A DNA stretch of 64,000 bases from Candidatus Caenarcanales bacterium. GTDB taxonomy: Bacteria; Cyanobacteriota; Vampirovibrionia; 2-02-FULL-35-15. The number at the start of each line of letters is the position of its first letter. The first letter of the stretch is position 1. The position numbers and the translations under genes were made by a program. Under the pieces are notes generated by a model. That model saw only the letters and a program-made list of their open reading frames with translations, searched no databases and had not been told where the DNA came from. Of the stretch, positions 35,630 to 46,018 are shown piece by piece. Location of the stretch: contig JAGVKQ010000019.1 of NCBI GenBank assembly GCA_020050435.1, forward strand, positions 62,001-126,000. Reading direction: 5' to 3'.

Positions 35630-36367
35630 ATGGACCCAATTCAAAATTTTATAAACAAAATATGTGGTGAAGGTAAATACTACAAAAAAATACGTCTACT
35701 TGAAGAAAAAAATACAAAAAGAAAATGCCCCCGATCATATTATGTTTTTAGGTTTGATGATGAGGATAGAAAAAGGAATGCACTTTTTACATCTTTTGAG
35801 GTAGGAATAAAACTCCACATGATGTTTAGAGGTTATTTAAATAAAATAGCTGGGAATCTTCCTCCTTCTCCTTTTCAACAATGGTTATATAAACTTGTTG
35901 GATTAAGAATTGAGAATGATGTTTTTATTGCCCCGGAATTTATTACTGATATTTTAGTTATAGGCTGGACAAAAATTAAACAAGGATGTTCGATAGGATT
36001 AGCTGTAAAATGTTTCAATCACTTATTTGAAGAAAATGGCAGAGTGTTATTAGGGTACATAACTATTGGAGAAAATACATCTATCGGTGGTTATACTATT
36101 ATTACTCCAGGGGTGACTATCGGTCAGCATGTATGTGTAGGTGCTGGTGTAATAATTGGACCAGGTGTAAATATTGGAGATCACGTTAAGATAAAAGCAG
36201 GTTCAATTATAGGATCTTTTGTAAGAATTGGTAAATGTGCTGAAGTAGAGATAGGCAGTGTGGTTTTAGAGAATGTTCCACCTTATACTAGAGTATCAGG
36301 TAATCCTGCTAAAGTAATTTCAAAAAACCCACGTTTTAAAAAAGAGTTAGCTTCTTCATTATTGTAG
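35630..36367 (+). CDS. Left-handed beta-helix (hexapeptide-repeat) acyltransferase
   Basis: A 245-residue protein. Residues about 140-225 are hexapeptide repeats (IGENTSIGGYTIITPGVTIGQHVCVGAGVIIGPGVNIG...) ending PPYTRVSGNPAKVI, as in serine, maltose or capsule acetyltransferases. The N-terminal 130 residues are unusual: a basic region, then a membrane-binding-like helix. The acceptor is unknown. It is alone on its strand. Confidence 0.8.
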   Translation: MDPIQNFINKICGEGKYYKKIRLLEEKNTKRKCPRSYYVFRFDDEDRKRNALFTSFEVGIKLHMMFRGYLNKIAGNLPPSPFQQWLYKLVGLRIENDVFIAPEFITDILVIGWTKIKQGCSIGLAVKCFNHLFEENGRVLLGYITIGENTSIGGYTIITPGVTIGQHVCVGAGVIIGPGVNIGDHVKIKAGSIIGSFVRIGKCAEVEIGSVVLENVPPYTRVSGNPAKVISKNPRFKKELASSLL

Positions 36368-36369
36368 TG

Positions 36370-37827
36370 TTATTTTTTATTTGAAAAAGATTCAGCTACA
36401 CCACCTCCAATTACAAGAAATCCAAACAAAGAAGTAAGAATGTTTTTCCAGCTAAAGCCAGAGAATTTCCCCCAGAGGAGTCCACCTAAGCCGGCTATTC
36501 CACCAATTACCATGCTGAATACTGGTGAGGGTTCTTCATTGCTATTAGTAGGAGAGGAATGTTGAGAAGAAAAGTTTGAGTTAACAGTAGTTGATTTTGA
36601 AGATGTTTTTTCATCATGCCAGAATCTTTTAAAGAAAGATGTCGCTGAATTCCATGCTCTTGCATGCCAAGGTTTTTTTTGTTCTGCTGTGACTGCAGGA
36701 TTCCCATGGCTAAAAATAGTATCTATTGTTTCGTGAGTTGCTATATCGGGAATCTCTGCTGATTTTTTTCTAAGACCCAACCTGTTTGAAATATAATTTC
36801 CTGCTCTTTTATACCAACGTTGTTTAGTTTGAGTGGTTAATTCTTCTGTCGGTTTTTCAGGTTCAGTTACAGGACTACCTGTAATAAAAGCACTATCTAA
36901 TAAGTCTTTTGGTGGTAAGTCTGTTGCTGGGTTCTCTAAAGTGAAAATTGTATTTAAAATACTTGTGGGTGTTTCCCCTTTTGCCGTAGCCATAATGTCT
37001 TCATAAGACATAGCTTTGTTTTCATGAAGCCTACTTAAATTTTTAATTAAGTCAAGATTGTCGGGATTTGAATCCCATATAGTGTCTCTTAAAGTTTGTG
37101 ATTGATCGGGAGTAAGATCAGTAATTTTATTTACTGTAAAAGCTACTAATCTTGATTGTAAGGAATATAGAGTTTTTCTTTCACTTAGATTTTTTGCTAT
37201 TTCTGCTCTTTCCTCATTAGTAAAAGTGCTAAATAATTCAATATATTGTTTACTATGCAGTCCATGCTCTGGTCCAAGAATTTCTGAAAGAATTATTTTA
37301 TTCATTATATTTTTCGCATTGAGTTTAAGCTTTGTTGATCCAATATAAAAAGGTCTATCATCCTCAACTTCTTTTTGGGGTTCAATTGGAGTTTCAAAAT
37401 TAAGTTTTGGATCATATGGATCCGGTATTCCTGATGTATTTGTATTATTCGCTGCATCCCCATAAATAGCTAACTCTGGACTTGCATAGCGTTCTGGTTC
37501 TGTGATATTTGGTTGTATGATTTCATTTGTTTCTCTTTCCTCTGCTTTTATCCCTTGCAGTGCAATAAAACTATTTGCAGATGGTTCATCTAACCTTCTA
37601 ATTCCTTCTGCCAATTCACCAGGTGTAAATCTACTAAGTTGAGTTAGTGCTTCTGATAAAACATCTGCTATATGTGAATCTTCTGGACCTTGTGAGACAA
37701 GAGCTTGTAAAACATCAGCCTTGCTTAATTTGGGTAATCCTTCTTCTGTGATTTCAAATTTAGGTAATCTTTCCCTAAGCAAAGCTAAATGGCTATTTAT
37801 ATTAGCGTTTAATGGAGTTGTTGTCAT
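36370..37827 (-). CDS. Hypothetical protein with C-terminal membrane helices
   Basis: Not recognised. A 485-residue, mostly hydrophilic protein with acidic and Pro-rich linkers (about 110-160 and 310-330). It has two short similar basic segments (QRWYKRAGNYISNRLGLRKK and KPWHARAWNSATSFFKRFW). At the C-terminus are one or two hydrophobic helices (SMVIGGIAGLGGLLWG, ILTSLFGFLVIGGGVA, about 435-475). A tail-anchored protein is plausible. Start at ATG 37827 (MTTTPLNANINSH). Confidence 0.6.
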   Translation of the reverse strand: MTTTPLNANINSHLALLRERLPKFEITEEGLPKLSKADVLQALVSQGPEDSHIADVLSEALTQLSRFTPGELAEGIRRLDEPSANSFIALQGIKAEERETNEIIQPNITEPERYASPELAIYGDAANNTNTSGIPDPYDPKLNFETPIEPQKEVEDDRPFYIGSTKLKLNAKNIMNKIILSEILGPEHGLHSKQYIELFSTFTNEERAEIAKNLSERKTLYSLQSRLVAFTVNKITDLTPDQSQTLRDTIWDSNPDNLDLIKNLSRLHENKAMSYEDIMATAKGETPTSILNTIFTLENPATDLPPKDLLDSAFITGSPVTEPEKPTEELTTQTKQRWYKRAGNYISNRLGLRKKSAEIPDIATHETIDTIFSHGNPAVTAEQKKPWHARAWNSATSFFKRFWHDEKTSSKSTTVNSNFSSQHSSPTNSNEEPSPVFSMVIGGIAGLGGLLWGKFSGFSWKNILTSLFGFLVIGGGVAESFSNKK

Positions 37828-37974
37828 ATTAGGCCGATTTTCTCTTTTATAAAATCAATAATTCAAAAGTTTGTAATAAACTCTGAAAATTATTAAACTT
37901 TCTCATAAGATATAAAGGTAATATTTAATCTAAATTGATTTTTTTAATCAGACCTTAATAGGAGTTTATAAAAA

Positions 37975-39150
37975 ATGGACTTTTCTCTAACAGAAGAACA
38001 TAAATTAATAGAAAAAGCTGCTAAAGATTTTGGCTTTAGAGAGATTTCACCTACCATAAAAGAAAACGATGCTAAAAATTATTTTGATAAAAGCATTTTA
38101 AAAAAGCTTGGTGACGCTGGTTTTCTTGGTATTTGTATCCCTAAAAAATATGGTGGACAAGGAGCTGATTATATTTCTTTAGGTCTTGTCTGTCAGGGAC
38201 TGGAAAGAGTAGATAGTTCTCTTAGAGTGATTATGTCAGTTCATACAGGACTTAATTCATTAGCTCTTTTGCAGTGGGGGACTGAAGAACAAAAAAAGAA
38301 ATATTTAATTCCTCAGGCAAAAGGTGAAAAGATTGCTGGCTTTGGACTTACTGAGCCTAATGCAGGTTCTGATGTAATGAATATCCAAGCTACCGCTAAA
38401 AAAGAAGGTGATTTTTATATTTTAAATGGTGAAAAAACCTGGATTTCACTAGCTGATGTAGCAGATAACTTTTTAGTTTTTGCAAAGATGGGTGAAAAAG
38501 TTTCAGCATTTATTGTTGAAAGAAGTTTTAAAGGTTTCTCTTCCAGCTCTATTCACGGGAAACTAGGAATGAGGGCTGGAAATACTGGAAGTATTTCATT
38601 CCAGGATTTAAAAGTACCTAAAGAAAATCTTCTGGGTAAAGAAGGTGATGGAATTAAAATTGCTTTAAGTGCTATTGATAGCGGTAGGTTTACTGTAGCT
38701 GCTGGTGCAGTTGGTTTAATTGAAGCCTGCCTTGAAGAGAGCGTAATCTACGCTAAGCAGAGAGAAGCTTTTGGAAAAGAAATAGGAAAACATGAACTTG
38801 TTCAGCAAATGATAGGTAAAATGGCTGCTTCGCTTGAGGTCGGAAAATTGCTTGTTTATAAAGCAGGTTGGTTAAAAAATGAAGGTATGAGAAATACTAA
38901 AGAAACCTCCCTTGCTAAATGGGTTAACTGTAACAATGCTTTTGATTCTGCAAATGATGCTATTCAGATATTTGGAGCTTATGGCTATTCAAATGAATTT
39001 AATGTAGAAAGGTATTTTAGAAATTCCCGCGGAGCCGTTATTTATGAGGGTACTAGAGAAATACACACCATTTTACAGGCAGAATATGCTTTGGGTTATA
39101 GAGAGGATAAGCCTTTAAGTAACCCACTACCTGCTTATCCTTCAGAATAA
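37975..39150 (+). CDS. Acyl-CoA dehydrogenase
   Basis: A 391-residue FAD enzyme. The family signatures are GFGLTEPNAGSDVMNIQATAKKEGDFYILNGEKTWISLA (about 122-160) and QIFGAYGYSNEFNVERYFRNSRGAVIYEGTREIHTILQAEYALG (about 322-365). In the latter the Glu of YEGT is in the position of the catalytic base of short-chain enzymes. It oxidises an acyl-CoA at the alpha-beta bond and passes electrons to ETF, which together with ETF-QO is encoded at 47501-51224. Substrate chain length cannot be fixed. It has a ribosome site AGGAG about 10 bases upstream. Confidence 0.92.
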   Translation: MDFSLTEEHKLIEKAAKDFGFREISPTIKENDAKNYFDKSILKKLGDAGFLGICIPKKYGGQGADYISLGLVCQGLERVDSSLRVIMSVHTGLNSLALLQWGTEEQKKKYLIPQAKGEKIAGFGLTEPNAGSDVMNIQATAKKEGDFYILNGEKTWISLADVADNFLVFAKMGEKVSAFIVERSFKGFSSSSIHGKLGMRAGNTGSISFQDLKVPKENLLGKEGDGIKIALSAIDSGRFTVAAGAVGLIEACLEESVIYAKQREAFGKEIGKHELVQQMIGKMAASLEVGKLLVYKAGWLKNEGMRNTKETSLAKWVNCNNAFDSANDAIQIFGAYGYSNEFNVERYFRNSRGAVIYEGTREIHTILQAEYALGYREDKPLSNPLPAYPSE

Positions 39151-39209
39151 TCTCTAATCTTAACCTTGTCTTAAGTTTGCTTTGATTTAGTACCTCTACA
39201 AGGTACCTT

Positions 39210-40103
39210 ATGGCAGTACAAAAGATAAATCCCAGCAAACTACAACAGTCGGCACAATCTTCTGCTGGTAGCAAATCATCTATAGGCCAGATAGATAGAT
39301 CTAACCTTATGCAACAGCTTGGAGATTACCAAAACAAATTAGCTGGAATTAGGCAACATCAACAAAGTTTAATAGGTAAGCAAGGATTACAATCTCCAGA
39401 AGTTCTGGCAGATCAGAAATTGGAAAGTACTTATAGAAGTAAAGTATATGAATTATCTCAACAAATAGATAAAATGGCGGGAGAAAGTTCTTCTGCTGGA
39501 GGTGACTCTCCTCTAGAGAAGCTTGGAAAGATGGGGAAGTCAGCATTAGAAGGTGTTTCAAATGGACTGAAGTCTGCAGGAGAGAAAGTATCGAATGCCG
39601 TAAATTGGTTTGTAAGCCAGATAAAAGGTGGATCAAATACAAATGAAGATGCTGGTGGTAACAATCAAAATTGTGGACCGGCTAACTTACTTATGATTGC
39701 TAGAAAGCTTGGTGTCATGAAGGGTGGACCAGCAGAAGCTGATGCTCAAATAGAAAAAATAAGAAATTTAATGGGAGCGAGCTCAAATGAAAATGCACCG
39801 ACTAAGACTAGTGAGTTAGTAAGAGGTGCTAAGGCGTTAGGCTTAAATGCAAGCTATTCTAAGGGCAACACTGGTGCTGATGTAGAAAAAGCTTGGAAAA
39901 GTGGTAAAGAAATAATTGCACATGTAAATCCAAAAGAATATGGTGGAGCTGATGCAAACCATTTTGTTGTAGTTCAATCTATAGATAGTAAAACTGTTAC
40001 TCTTTTTGATCCAGCTCAACAAAAACCAATTACTATATCAAGAGCACAATTTGATAAAGCATTGTCTAACCATGGTGGTTTTGCCGTACAAGTTTCCAAG
40101 TAA
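39210..40103 (+). CDS. C39-like papain-fold protein with helical N-terminal region
   Basis: A 297-residue protein. The N-terminal 150 residues are Gln/Ser/Lys-rich and helical, without a signal peptide. The C-terminal half is a cysteine-peptidase fold: NNQNCGPANLLMIARKLG (Cys near 151), ADANHFVVVQSIDSKTVTLFDPAQQKP (His near 249, Asp near 263), as in peptidase C39-like domains. It may be a peptidase or an effector-type protein. There is no ABC transporter beside it. Confidence 0.68.
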   Translation: MAVQKINPSKLQQSAQSSAGSKSSIGQIDRSNLMQQLGDYQNKLAGIRQHQQSLIGKQGLQSPEVLADQKLESTYRSKVYELSQQIDKMAGESSSAGGDSPLEKLGKMGKSALEGVSNGLKSAGEKVSNAVNWFVSQIKGGSNTNEDAGGNNQNCGPANLLMIARKLGVMKGGPAEADAQIEKIRNLMGASSNENAPTKTSELVRGAKALGLNASYSKGNTGADVEKAWKSGKEIIAHVNPKEYGGADANHFVVVQSIDSKTVTLFDPAQQKPITISRAQFDKALSNHGGFAVQVSK

Positions 40104-40157
40104 AAGAATTACGTATTAATCAACTCGTCTGTTATAAAACCACACAGAAGAAGATTA

Positions 40158-40186
40158 TTGACTTTATCGTGTGTAAAATTTATCTT
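40158..40186 (+). promoter_or_regulatory. Candidate sigma-70-type promoter for the kdp operon
   Basis: TTGACT and TATCTT are separated by 17 bases, ending 14 bases before the first small ORF of the operon. The match is reasonable but untested. Confidence 0.4.
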
Positions 40187-40199
40187 GTTGTATAAAACT

Positions 40200-40283
40200 A
40201 TGGAAGATTTCTTTTATATATTTGGTGTACTTTCTTTCTTCTTTATTTGTTTTGCATATGTAAAAGCATGCGAGAAACTTTAA
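40200..40283 (+). CDS. 27-residue membrane peptide upstream of kdpF
   Basis: The ORF starts at ATG 40200 and reads MEDFFYIFGVLSFFFICFAY then VKACEKL, one membrane helix with a short polar tail containing Cys-Glu. It ends 4 bases before kdpF and in the same direction. From memory, similar tiny proteins with a Y-V-x-x-C-x-x-L tail stand before kdpF in some other phyla, which would make it an unnamed Kdp-associated subunit. I could not check this. Confidence 0.55.
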   Translation: MEDFFYIFGVLSFFFICFAYVKACEKL

Positions 40284-40287
40284 TATT

Positions 40288-40377
40288 ATGAATATTGAGT
40301 ATTTCTTTTCAATTATTTTTTTAATAGGGTTATTGATTTACCTGTTTTATGTCCTTTTAAATCCAGAGAAGATATAA
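40288..40377 (+). CDS. kdpF: K+-transporting ATPase small subunit KdpF
   Basis: A 29-residue single-helix peptide (NIEYFFSIIFLIGLLIYLFYVLL then NPEKI). The length, the hydrophobic helix and the terminal N/HPE-x pattern are typical of KdpF, which stabilises the KdpABC complex. It lies directly before kdpA, separated by two bases. Confidence 0.85.
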   Translation: MNIEYFFSIIFLIGLLIYLFYVLLNPEKI

Positions 40378-40379
40378 AA

Positions 40380-42062
40380 ATGATTATTGAAATTACCTTA
40401 CTAATTTTACTTCTTATTCTTATTGCAAAGTCTTTAGGCTCCTACATGAGTAGGATTTTTTCTTTTAAAAAAACAATTTTAGATCCAATCCTTTTACCGG
40501 TTGAAAAAACTATTTATGCTACATGTTTTATTGATCCTAAAAAAGAACAAAAATGGACTGAATATACAATCTCTTTATTGTTGTTTAATTTACTAGGCTT
40601 CTTTTTTCTTTATTTTATTTTAAGAAATCAAGGTTCATTACCTTTAAATCCAAATAACATTCCATCTCTTTCTCCTGAGCTTTCATTTAATCTTGCTGTA
40701 AGTTTTATAACAAATACAAACTGGCAATCAGTTCCTCCTGAAACCACAATTAGTTATTTTACAGAGATGTTTGGCTTGACAGTTCAGAACTTTCTTTCAG
40801 CTGCATCAGGTATTTGTGTGGCAATAGCTTTTATCAGGGCTTTTTCAGTAGATTCCAGTAAGACCATCGGTAATTTCTGGGTTGACTTAACAAGAACTGT
40901 ACTTTGGGTTTTATTACCATTTTCTTTTTTAATAGCAGTGTTTTTTGTTTCACAAGGTGTAATCCAGAACTTAAATCCAAATCTTCAAATAACTACCTTA
41001 GAAGGATATAAACAAATTATTCATCAAGGTCCTTTAGCATCCAGAGAAAGTATAAAAATGTTTGGTACAAATGGAGGAGGATTTTTTAATGCAAACTCTG
41101 CACATCCTTTTGAAAACCCATCGCCACTAACCAACTTTTTTCAAATATTGATAATGCTTTCTTTAGGATCTGCTCTTACTTGTGTTTTTGGAAATTTTGT
41201 AAAAGATAAAAAACAAGGCTGGGCAATTTTTGCTTCTATGCTAATTCTTTTTTTAGCTGGAGTTTATTTTACTTATATCTTTGAATTGAAAGGTAATCCA
41301 TTGCTAGCAGTTGCTGGTGCAAATATGGAAGGAAAAGAAGTTAGATTTGGAATCTTTGATTCAGTTTTATTTGCTGTTGCTACTACAGCAGCTTCATGTG
41401 GTGCAGTGAATTCTATGCACGATAGCTTTACTCCTGCTGGAGGAATGATCCCCCTTATAAATATCATGCTTGGAGAAATTATTATAGGTGGAGTTGGTGC
41501 AGGACTTTACGGAATGTTACTTTTTGCCATTCTTACAGTATTTATCGCTGGATTAATGGTGGGAAGAACACCGGAATATCTCGGAAAAAAAATTGAATCA
41601 AAAGAAATTAAAATGACAATGCTTGCAATATTAATTCTTCCTATAATTATTCATTGCTTTACTGCGGCTGCATGTATTTTACCAGTAGGAGTTCAAAGTA
41701 TTTTAAATCCTGGTCCACATGGTTTTACTGAAATTTTGTATGCTTTCTCTTCTGCTGTGGGTAATAATGGAAGTGCTTTTGCAGGATTAAACGCAAACAC
41801 TACTTTTTATAACTTGACTACAGGTGTAGCTATGCTCATAGGAAGATTTATTTCAATGATTCCCACTCTGGCAGTGGTAGGATCTATAGCGTCTAAGAAA
41901 ATTGTGCCGCCTTCTATTGGTATATTTCCTACTAATGGTCCCATGTTTGTTTTTCTTTTAATTGGTGTAATTTTAGTTGTCGGTGGACTTATATATTTCC
42001 CTGCTCTTTCACTGGGTCCTATCGTGGAGCATTTTCATATGCATTCAGGAAAGGTTTATTAA
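40380..42062 (+). CDS. kdpA: K+-transporting ATPase subunit A (channel-like)
   Basis: 560 residues, close to E. coli KdpA (557). Selectivity-filter-like loops are visible: [11 protein letters not shown] near 114, [20 protein letters not shown] near 223, [11 protein letters not shown] near 337 and [16 protein letters not shown] near 460. It forms the K+-selective membrane path of the high-affinity Kdp pump. It is 3 bases before kdpB. Confidence 0.97.
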   Translation: MIIEITLLILLLILIAKSLGSYMSRIFSFKKTILDPILLPVEKTIYATCFIDPKKEQKWTEYTISLLLFNLLGFFFLYFILRNQGSLPLNPNNIPSLSPELSFNLAVSFITNTNWQSVPPETTISYFTEMFGLTVQNFLSAASGICVAIAFIRAFSVDSSKTIGNFWVDLTRTVLWVLLPFSFLIAVFFVSQGVIQNLNPNLQITTLEGYKQIIHQGPLASRESIKMFGTNGGGFFNANSAHPFENPSPLTNFFQILIMLSLGSALTCVFGNFVKDKKQGWAIFASMLILFLAGVYFTYIFELKGNPLLAVAGANMEGKEVRFGIFDSVLFAVATTAASCGAVNSMHDSFTPAGGMIPLINIMLGEIIIGGVGAGLYGMLLFAILTVFIAGLMVGRTPEYLGKKIESKEIKMTMLAILILPIIIHCFTAAACILPVGVQSILNPGPHGFTEILYAFSSAVGNNGSAFAGLNANTTFYNLTTGVAMLIGRFISMIPTLAVVGSIASKKIVPPSIGIFPTNGPMFVFLLIGVILVVGGLIYFPALSLGPIVEHFHMHSGKVY

Positions 42063-42064
42063 AA

Positions 42065-44107
42065 ATGGCTTCATCTTTTTTTGATTCAAAAATTCTAAGT
42101 AGAGCAGTTAAAGATGCTTTTATTAAATTGAATCCGATAAAACTTATTCGTAGTCCTGTTATGTTTGTAGTTGAAGTGGTTTCAATTTTAACTTCTATTC
42201 TTCTAGTTCTTACACTCTTTGGGTTAAATGAAGAAAACATTCTTTTTAGTTTACAGATAAACCTATGGTTATGGATTACTGTTTTATTTGGAAATTTCGC
42301 AGAGGCTATGGCAGAAGGTAGAGGAAAAGCTCAGGCAGATTCTTTGCGGAGAGCTAAAGTTGATAGTAAAGCAAAAAAAATTAAAAATCTAAGTGAACTT
42401 TCTTATGAATTAGTTCCAGGTACAGATCTAAGAAAAGGAGATATGGTCCTTGTAGAATCAGGAGATTTTATTCCTGGGGATGGAGACGTTATAGAAGGTG
42501 CCGCTCTTGTTGATGAGTCTGCTATTACTGGAGAGTCAGCTGCTGTAATTAGAGAATGTGGTGGTGATAAGTCTTCTGTTACTGCAGGGACTACAGTGCT
42601 TTCTGATTGGCTCAAAATTAAAATCACTTCAAACCCTGGAGAAACTTTTCTTGATCAGATGATTGCTTTGGTAGAAGGTGCAAAAAGACAAAAATCGCCA
42701 AATGAAATTGCTCTTACTATTCTTCTTGTTGGAATGACACTGATTTTTTTACTTGCTACGGCTACTATTGAAATGTTTGCTATTTATGCAGGAACTCACA
42801 TTTCCGTAACTATATTAGTTGCTCTTTTAGTGACTTTAATTCCGACTACAATTGGTGGACTGTTATCAGCTATCGGTATTGCAGGAATGGACAGGCTAAT
42901 TCAAAAAAATGTTTTAGCAATGTCAGGGAGTGCAGTTGAAGCATCAGGCGATATCGACACTCTTTTGCTGGATAAAACAGGAACGATTACTTTAGGAAAT
43001 AGAATGGCTACTGAATTTGTCCCACTGCCTGGAGTGACTGAATATGATTTGGCTGATGCAGCACTTAGGGCTTCACTTAGTGATGAAACTCCTGAGGGGA
43101 AATCTATTGTAGATCTTGCAAAAAATAAATATAAACTTAGTTCTAGTATAAAATCAGCTCAAATGGAATTCATCCCATTTACTGCTCAGACAAGAATGAG
43201 TGGTGTAAATATGCCTGGGCTGGAAATAAGAAAAGGTGCTGGAGATTCTATCTTTGATTACATTTCAGATAGTGTTAGCGATATTGAATCTATAAAAAGT
43301 TTAGCAAATCCTATTATTGAAGCAATTGCAAAATCTGGTGGAACACCACTTGTTGTTTCAAGAAATAAAATGATACTTGGAGTAATTCACTTAAAAGATA
43401 TTGTAAAACCAGGTATGAGAGAAAGGTTTGACGAACTTAGAAGAATGGGAATTAAAACCATAATGATTACTGGTGACAATCCACTTACTGCAGCAGCTAT
43501 TGCAAAAGAAGCAGGAGTCGATGACTATCTTGCTAGTGCAAAACCACAGGATAAATTAGATCTTATAAGAAATGAGCAGAAAAAAGGAAAACTAGTTGCA
43601 ATGACTGGAGATGGGACAAATGATGCTCCTGCTCTTGCTCAGGCAGATGTAGGCGTGGCAATGAATTCCGGTACTCAAGCTGCAAAAGAAGCAGGCAATA
43701 TGATTGATCTTGATTCAGATCCTACAAAGTTAATAGAAATTGTAGCAATTGGAAAACAACTTTTAATTACAAGAGGTTCTCTTACTACATTTAGCATTGC
43801 TAATGATGTTGCTAAATATTTTGCTATTATCCCTGCAATGTTTTCTACAACATATCCAGAATTAAATGCATTAAATATAATGAAATTAGATAGCCCACAT
43901 AGCGCCATACTGTCAGCTGTAATTTTCAATGCAATAATTATAGTTTTACTTTTACCTCTATCACTTAAAGGAGTTTCATATAAACCAAAAGGAGCAGCAA
44001 TTATTCTTAGAGAAAATCTTTTAGTGTATGGTCTTGGAGGGGTTATTGTTCCATTTCTTGGCATGAAAGCAATTGATGTAGTGATTAATTACCTTCACTT
44101 GGTATAG
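42065..44107 (+). CDS. kdpB: K+-transporting ATPase subunit B (P-type ATPase)
   Basis: 680 residues. P-type ATPase motifs include the TGES loop ([11 protein letters not shown]), the phosphorylation site [13 protein letters not shown] with Asp near residue 303, the [21 protein letters not shown] segment and the [29 protein letters not shown] hinge. It energises K+ uptake through KdpA. Confidence 0.97.
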   Translation: MASSFFDSKILSRAVKDAFIKLNPIKLIRSPVMFVVEVVSILTSILLVLTLFGLNEENILFSLQINLWLWITVLFGNFAEAMAEGRGKAQADSLRRAKVDSKAKKIKNLSELSYELVPGTDLRKGDMVLVESGDFIPGDGDVIEGAALVDESAITGESAAVIRECGGDKSSVTAGTTVLSDWLKIKITSNPGETFLDQMIALVEGAKRQKSPNEIALTILLVGMTLIFLLATATIEMFAIYAGTHISVTILVALLVTLIPTTIGGLLSAIGIAGMDRLIQKNVLAMSGSAVEASGDIDTLLLDKTGTITLGNRMATEFVPLPGVTEYDLADAALRASLSDETPEGKSIVDLAKNKYKLSSSIKSAQMEFIPFTAQTRMSGVNMPGLEIRKGAGDSIFDYISDSVSDIESIKSLANPIIEAIAKSGGTPLVVSRNKMILGVIHLKDIVKPGMRERFDELRRMGIKTIMITGDNPLTAAAIAKEAGVDDYLASAKPQDKLDLIRNEQKKGKLVAMTGDGTNDAPALAQADVGVAMNSGTQAAKEAGNMIDLDSDPTKLIEIVAIGKQLLITRGSLTTFSIANDVAKYFAIIPAMFSTTYPELNALNIMKLDSPHSAILSAVIFNAIIIVLLLPLSLKGVSYKPKGAAIILRENLLVYGLGGVIVPFLGMKAIDVVINYLHLV

Positions 44108-44116
44108 GAAAAAAAT

Positions 44117-44707
44117 ATGATAAAACAATTTCTTACAGCTTTTCTAATAATGATTAACTTTACATTTATATGCGGTTTTTTATATCCATTTTCTGTAACA
44201 TATGTATCTAATAAAATATTACCTAAGCAATCAGCTGGTAGTTTAATACTTGTTCAAGACAAAACATCAAAAAAAGAAAAAATTATTGGATCTTCATTGA
44301 TTGGACAAAAATTTAAAAGCGAAAAATACTTTTATATAAGACCTTCAGAACTCTTAGATAATGGAAATGATACTTTAATTTCTTGTGGCTCTAATTTAGG
44401 ACCTACTAATAAAAAACTTATAGAAAGAGTTTCTAATAATTACAAAAGGTTGAAAAAGCAAAATCTAAACGACTTAATTCCTTTAGATTTAATTACTGAA
44501 TCTGCTAGTGGACTAGATCCCCATATTTCTACTTCCTCTGCAAAATTTCAAATTCCCAGAGTTGCTAGAGTGAGAAGAATTTCTTCTGAGTCTTTGGGAA
44601 ATATAATAAAAAGAAATACAGAGCCTAGGCAATTTGGTTTTTTGGGCGAAGAAAGAGTAAATGTGCTTAAACTTAACTTGGATTTAGACAGAGTAGCTGC
44701 TTTGTAA
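44117..44707 (+). CDS. kdpC: K+-transporting ATPase subunit C
   Basis: 196 residues with one N-terminal helix (FLTAFLIMINFTFICGFLYPF). Then come the KdpC signatures GSSLIGQKFKSEKYFYIRPS, SCGSNLGPTNKKL, LITESASGLDPHISTSSAKFQIPRVARVR. It completes the KdpFABC pump. No kdpD/kdpE sensor pair follows. Confidence 0.95.
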   Translation: MIKQFLTAFLIMINFTFICGFLYPFSVTYVSNKILPKQSAGSLILVQDKTSKKEKIIGSSLIGQKFKSEKYFYIRPSELLDNGNDTLISCGSNLGPTNKKLIERVSNNYKRLKKQNLNDLIPLDLITESASGLDPHISTSSAKFQIPRVARVRRISSESLGNIIKRNTEPRQFGFLGEERVNVLKLNLDLDRVAAL

Positions 44708-44773
44708 AACTTTATTCCAGATAATACATTTATAGGGTTAGTCCTTTAATTTTTAAGGGAAAATAATACTCAT

Positions 44774-45592
44774 ATGAGAATAAAAGATATTATGAATTCT
44801 AAGCCTTTCTTTCTTTATGGAGATGATCCAATAATTGCAGCTTCACAGCAAATGAAAGAAGCAAGAATTAGAAGTTTACCAGTGGTTGATGAAGAAAATA
44901 AGCTTATTGGCCTAATTACACTTAGAGAAATTATTGACTCTGTTTTATCAGCAACGACTAAAACCTCCATTAAAGAAGCCATGATTACTACTCCGGTCTC
45001 AGTAGTACCTGACTTGCCTCTTAAAGCGGCTATAAAAATAATGCTTACTAATAGATATGGCTGCCTTCCTGTTGTAAGCGAAGATGGTACATTGATTGGT
45101 TTTGTTGCTGAAGTAGATTTTTTAAAACCACTTACAGATCTTGCTAGAGAAGCAAATAATAGTGGCATTAAAATGTATGTAAAAGATGTCATGGATCTAA
45201 AGCCAGAAACCTTAAAAGAAACAGAGACTGTTTTAGAAGCCTCAGCTTTTATGAAAGAAGAAAAAGTTAGAGCCCTTGCAGTCCTTGGATGGTTTGGAAA
45301 ATTGACAGGACTGCTCACACAAAGAGAAGTTATTGAGGCTTTATTAGCTGAAAATAAAAAACTTTTGATTAAAGATGCTATGCTACCTGCAAAACAAGTT
45401 ATAACTGTATTACCTGAAACTCCAATTGAAGAAGCTAGTGAAATAATGTACACAAATAGATTTAATTCTTTGCCTGTTTGTAATAAAGGGAAAACACTTT
45501 TAGGATTTGCTACAGAAACTAGTTTGTTTAGAGCAATGAATAAACTTGTTAAAGTTGATGATGAATTTTATGCACAAAGGTTTGGAGCTTAA
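44774..45592 (+). CDS. Four-CBS-domain protein next to kdp
   Basis: A 272-residue protein of four tandem CBS motifs (RIKDIMNSKP, TSIKEAMITTPV, MYVKDVMDLKP, LLIKDAMLPAK starts). CBS pairs bind adenosine nucleotides and related ligands and often gate transport. There is no other domain. Its position 66 bases after kdpC suggests it tunes Kdp or another transporter by cell energy state. The next gene is a two-CBS paralog. Confidence 0.85.
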   Translation: MRIKDIMNSKPFFLYGDDPIIAASQQMKEARIRSLPVVDEENKLIGLITLREIIDSVLSATTKTSIKEAMITTPVSVVPDLPLKAAIKIMLTNRYGCLPVVSEDGTLIGFVAEVDFLKPLTDLAREANNSGIKMYVKDVMDLKPETLKETETVLEASAFMKEEKVRALAVLGWFGKLTGLLTQREVIEALLAENKKLLIKDAMLPAKQVITVLPETPIEEASEIMYTNRFNSLPVCNKGKTLLGFATETSLFRAMNKLVKVDDEFYAQRFGA

Positions 45593-45604
45593 GAGGTAAT
45601 AAAT

Positions 45605-46018
45605 ATGATAGTTGCTGACATAATGAATTCTGAGCCATATGTTCTACATCCAGAAGATACTATTTTAAGTTCTTCTAATTTTATGAAAGAAGAAAGAGTT
45701 AGAAATCTTCCAGTAGTAGATAAAACTGGGAAATTGCTTGGTCTAATAACACTAAGAGAAATTATAGAAGCTGCTTATGGTAACACTCCAAAGGCTACAG
45801 TAAAAGAAGCAATGCTTAAAGAAATAGTGACTGTAAGACCAGAAACCCCTTTAAAAGGTGCTATTGAAGTTATGCTTATGAATAGGTTTGGTTGTTTACC
45901 AGTCATTGATAAGGATAAGAATCTGCTAGGAATGATTACAGAAGCAGATCTTTTAAAGACACTCTATGATTTAACAAAAGTCCCTGATGATTTTTACAAG
46001 TTTTATAATGTGGATTAA
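45605..46018 (+). CDS. Two-CBS-domain protein
   Basis: 137 residues with one CBS pair (VADIMNSEPYVLHPEDTILSSSNFMKEERVRNLPVVD and ATVKEAMLKEIVTVRPETPLKGAIEVM). It is clearly related to the N-terminal half of the preceding protein, probably by duplication. It lies 12 bases downstream, in the same transcript, and overlaps the end of the convergent chrA-like gene by 4 bases. Confidence 0.85.
   Translation: MIVADIMNSEPYVLHPEDTILSSSNFMKEERVRNLPVVDKTGKLLGLITLREIIEAAYGNTPKATVKEAMLKEIVTVRPETPLKGAIEVMLMNRFGCLPVIDKDKNLLGMITEADLLKTLYDLTKVPDDFYKFYNVD

Noticed and set aside
44815..45453. 212-residue minus-strand frame
   Set aside because: It is antisense to the four-CBS-domain gene, whose coding is unambiguous.
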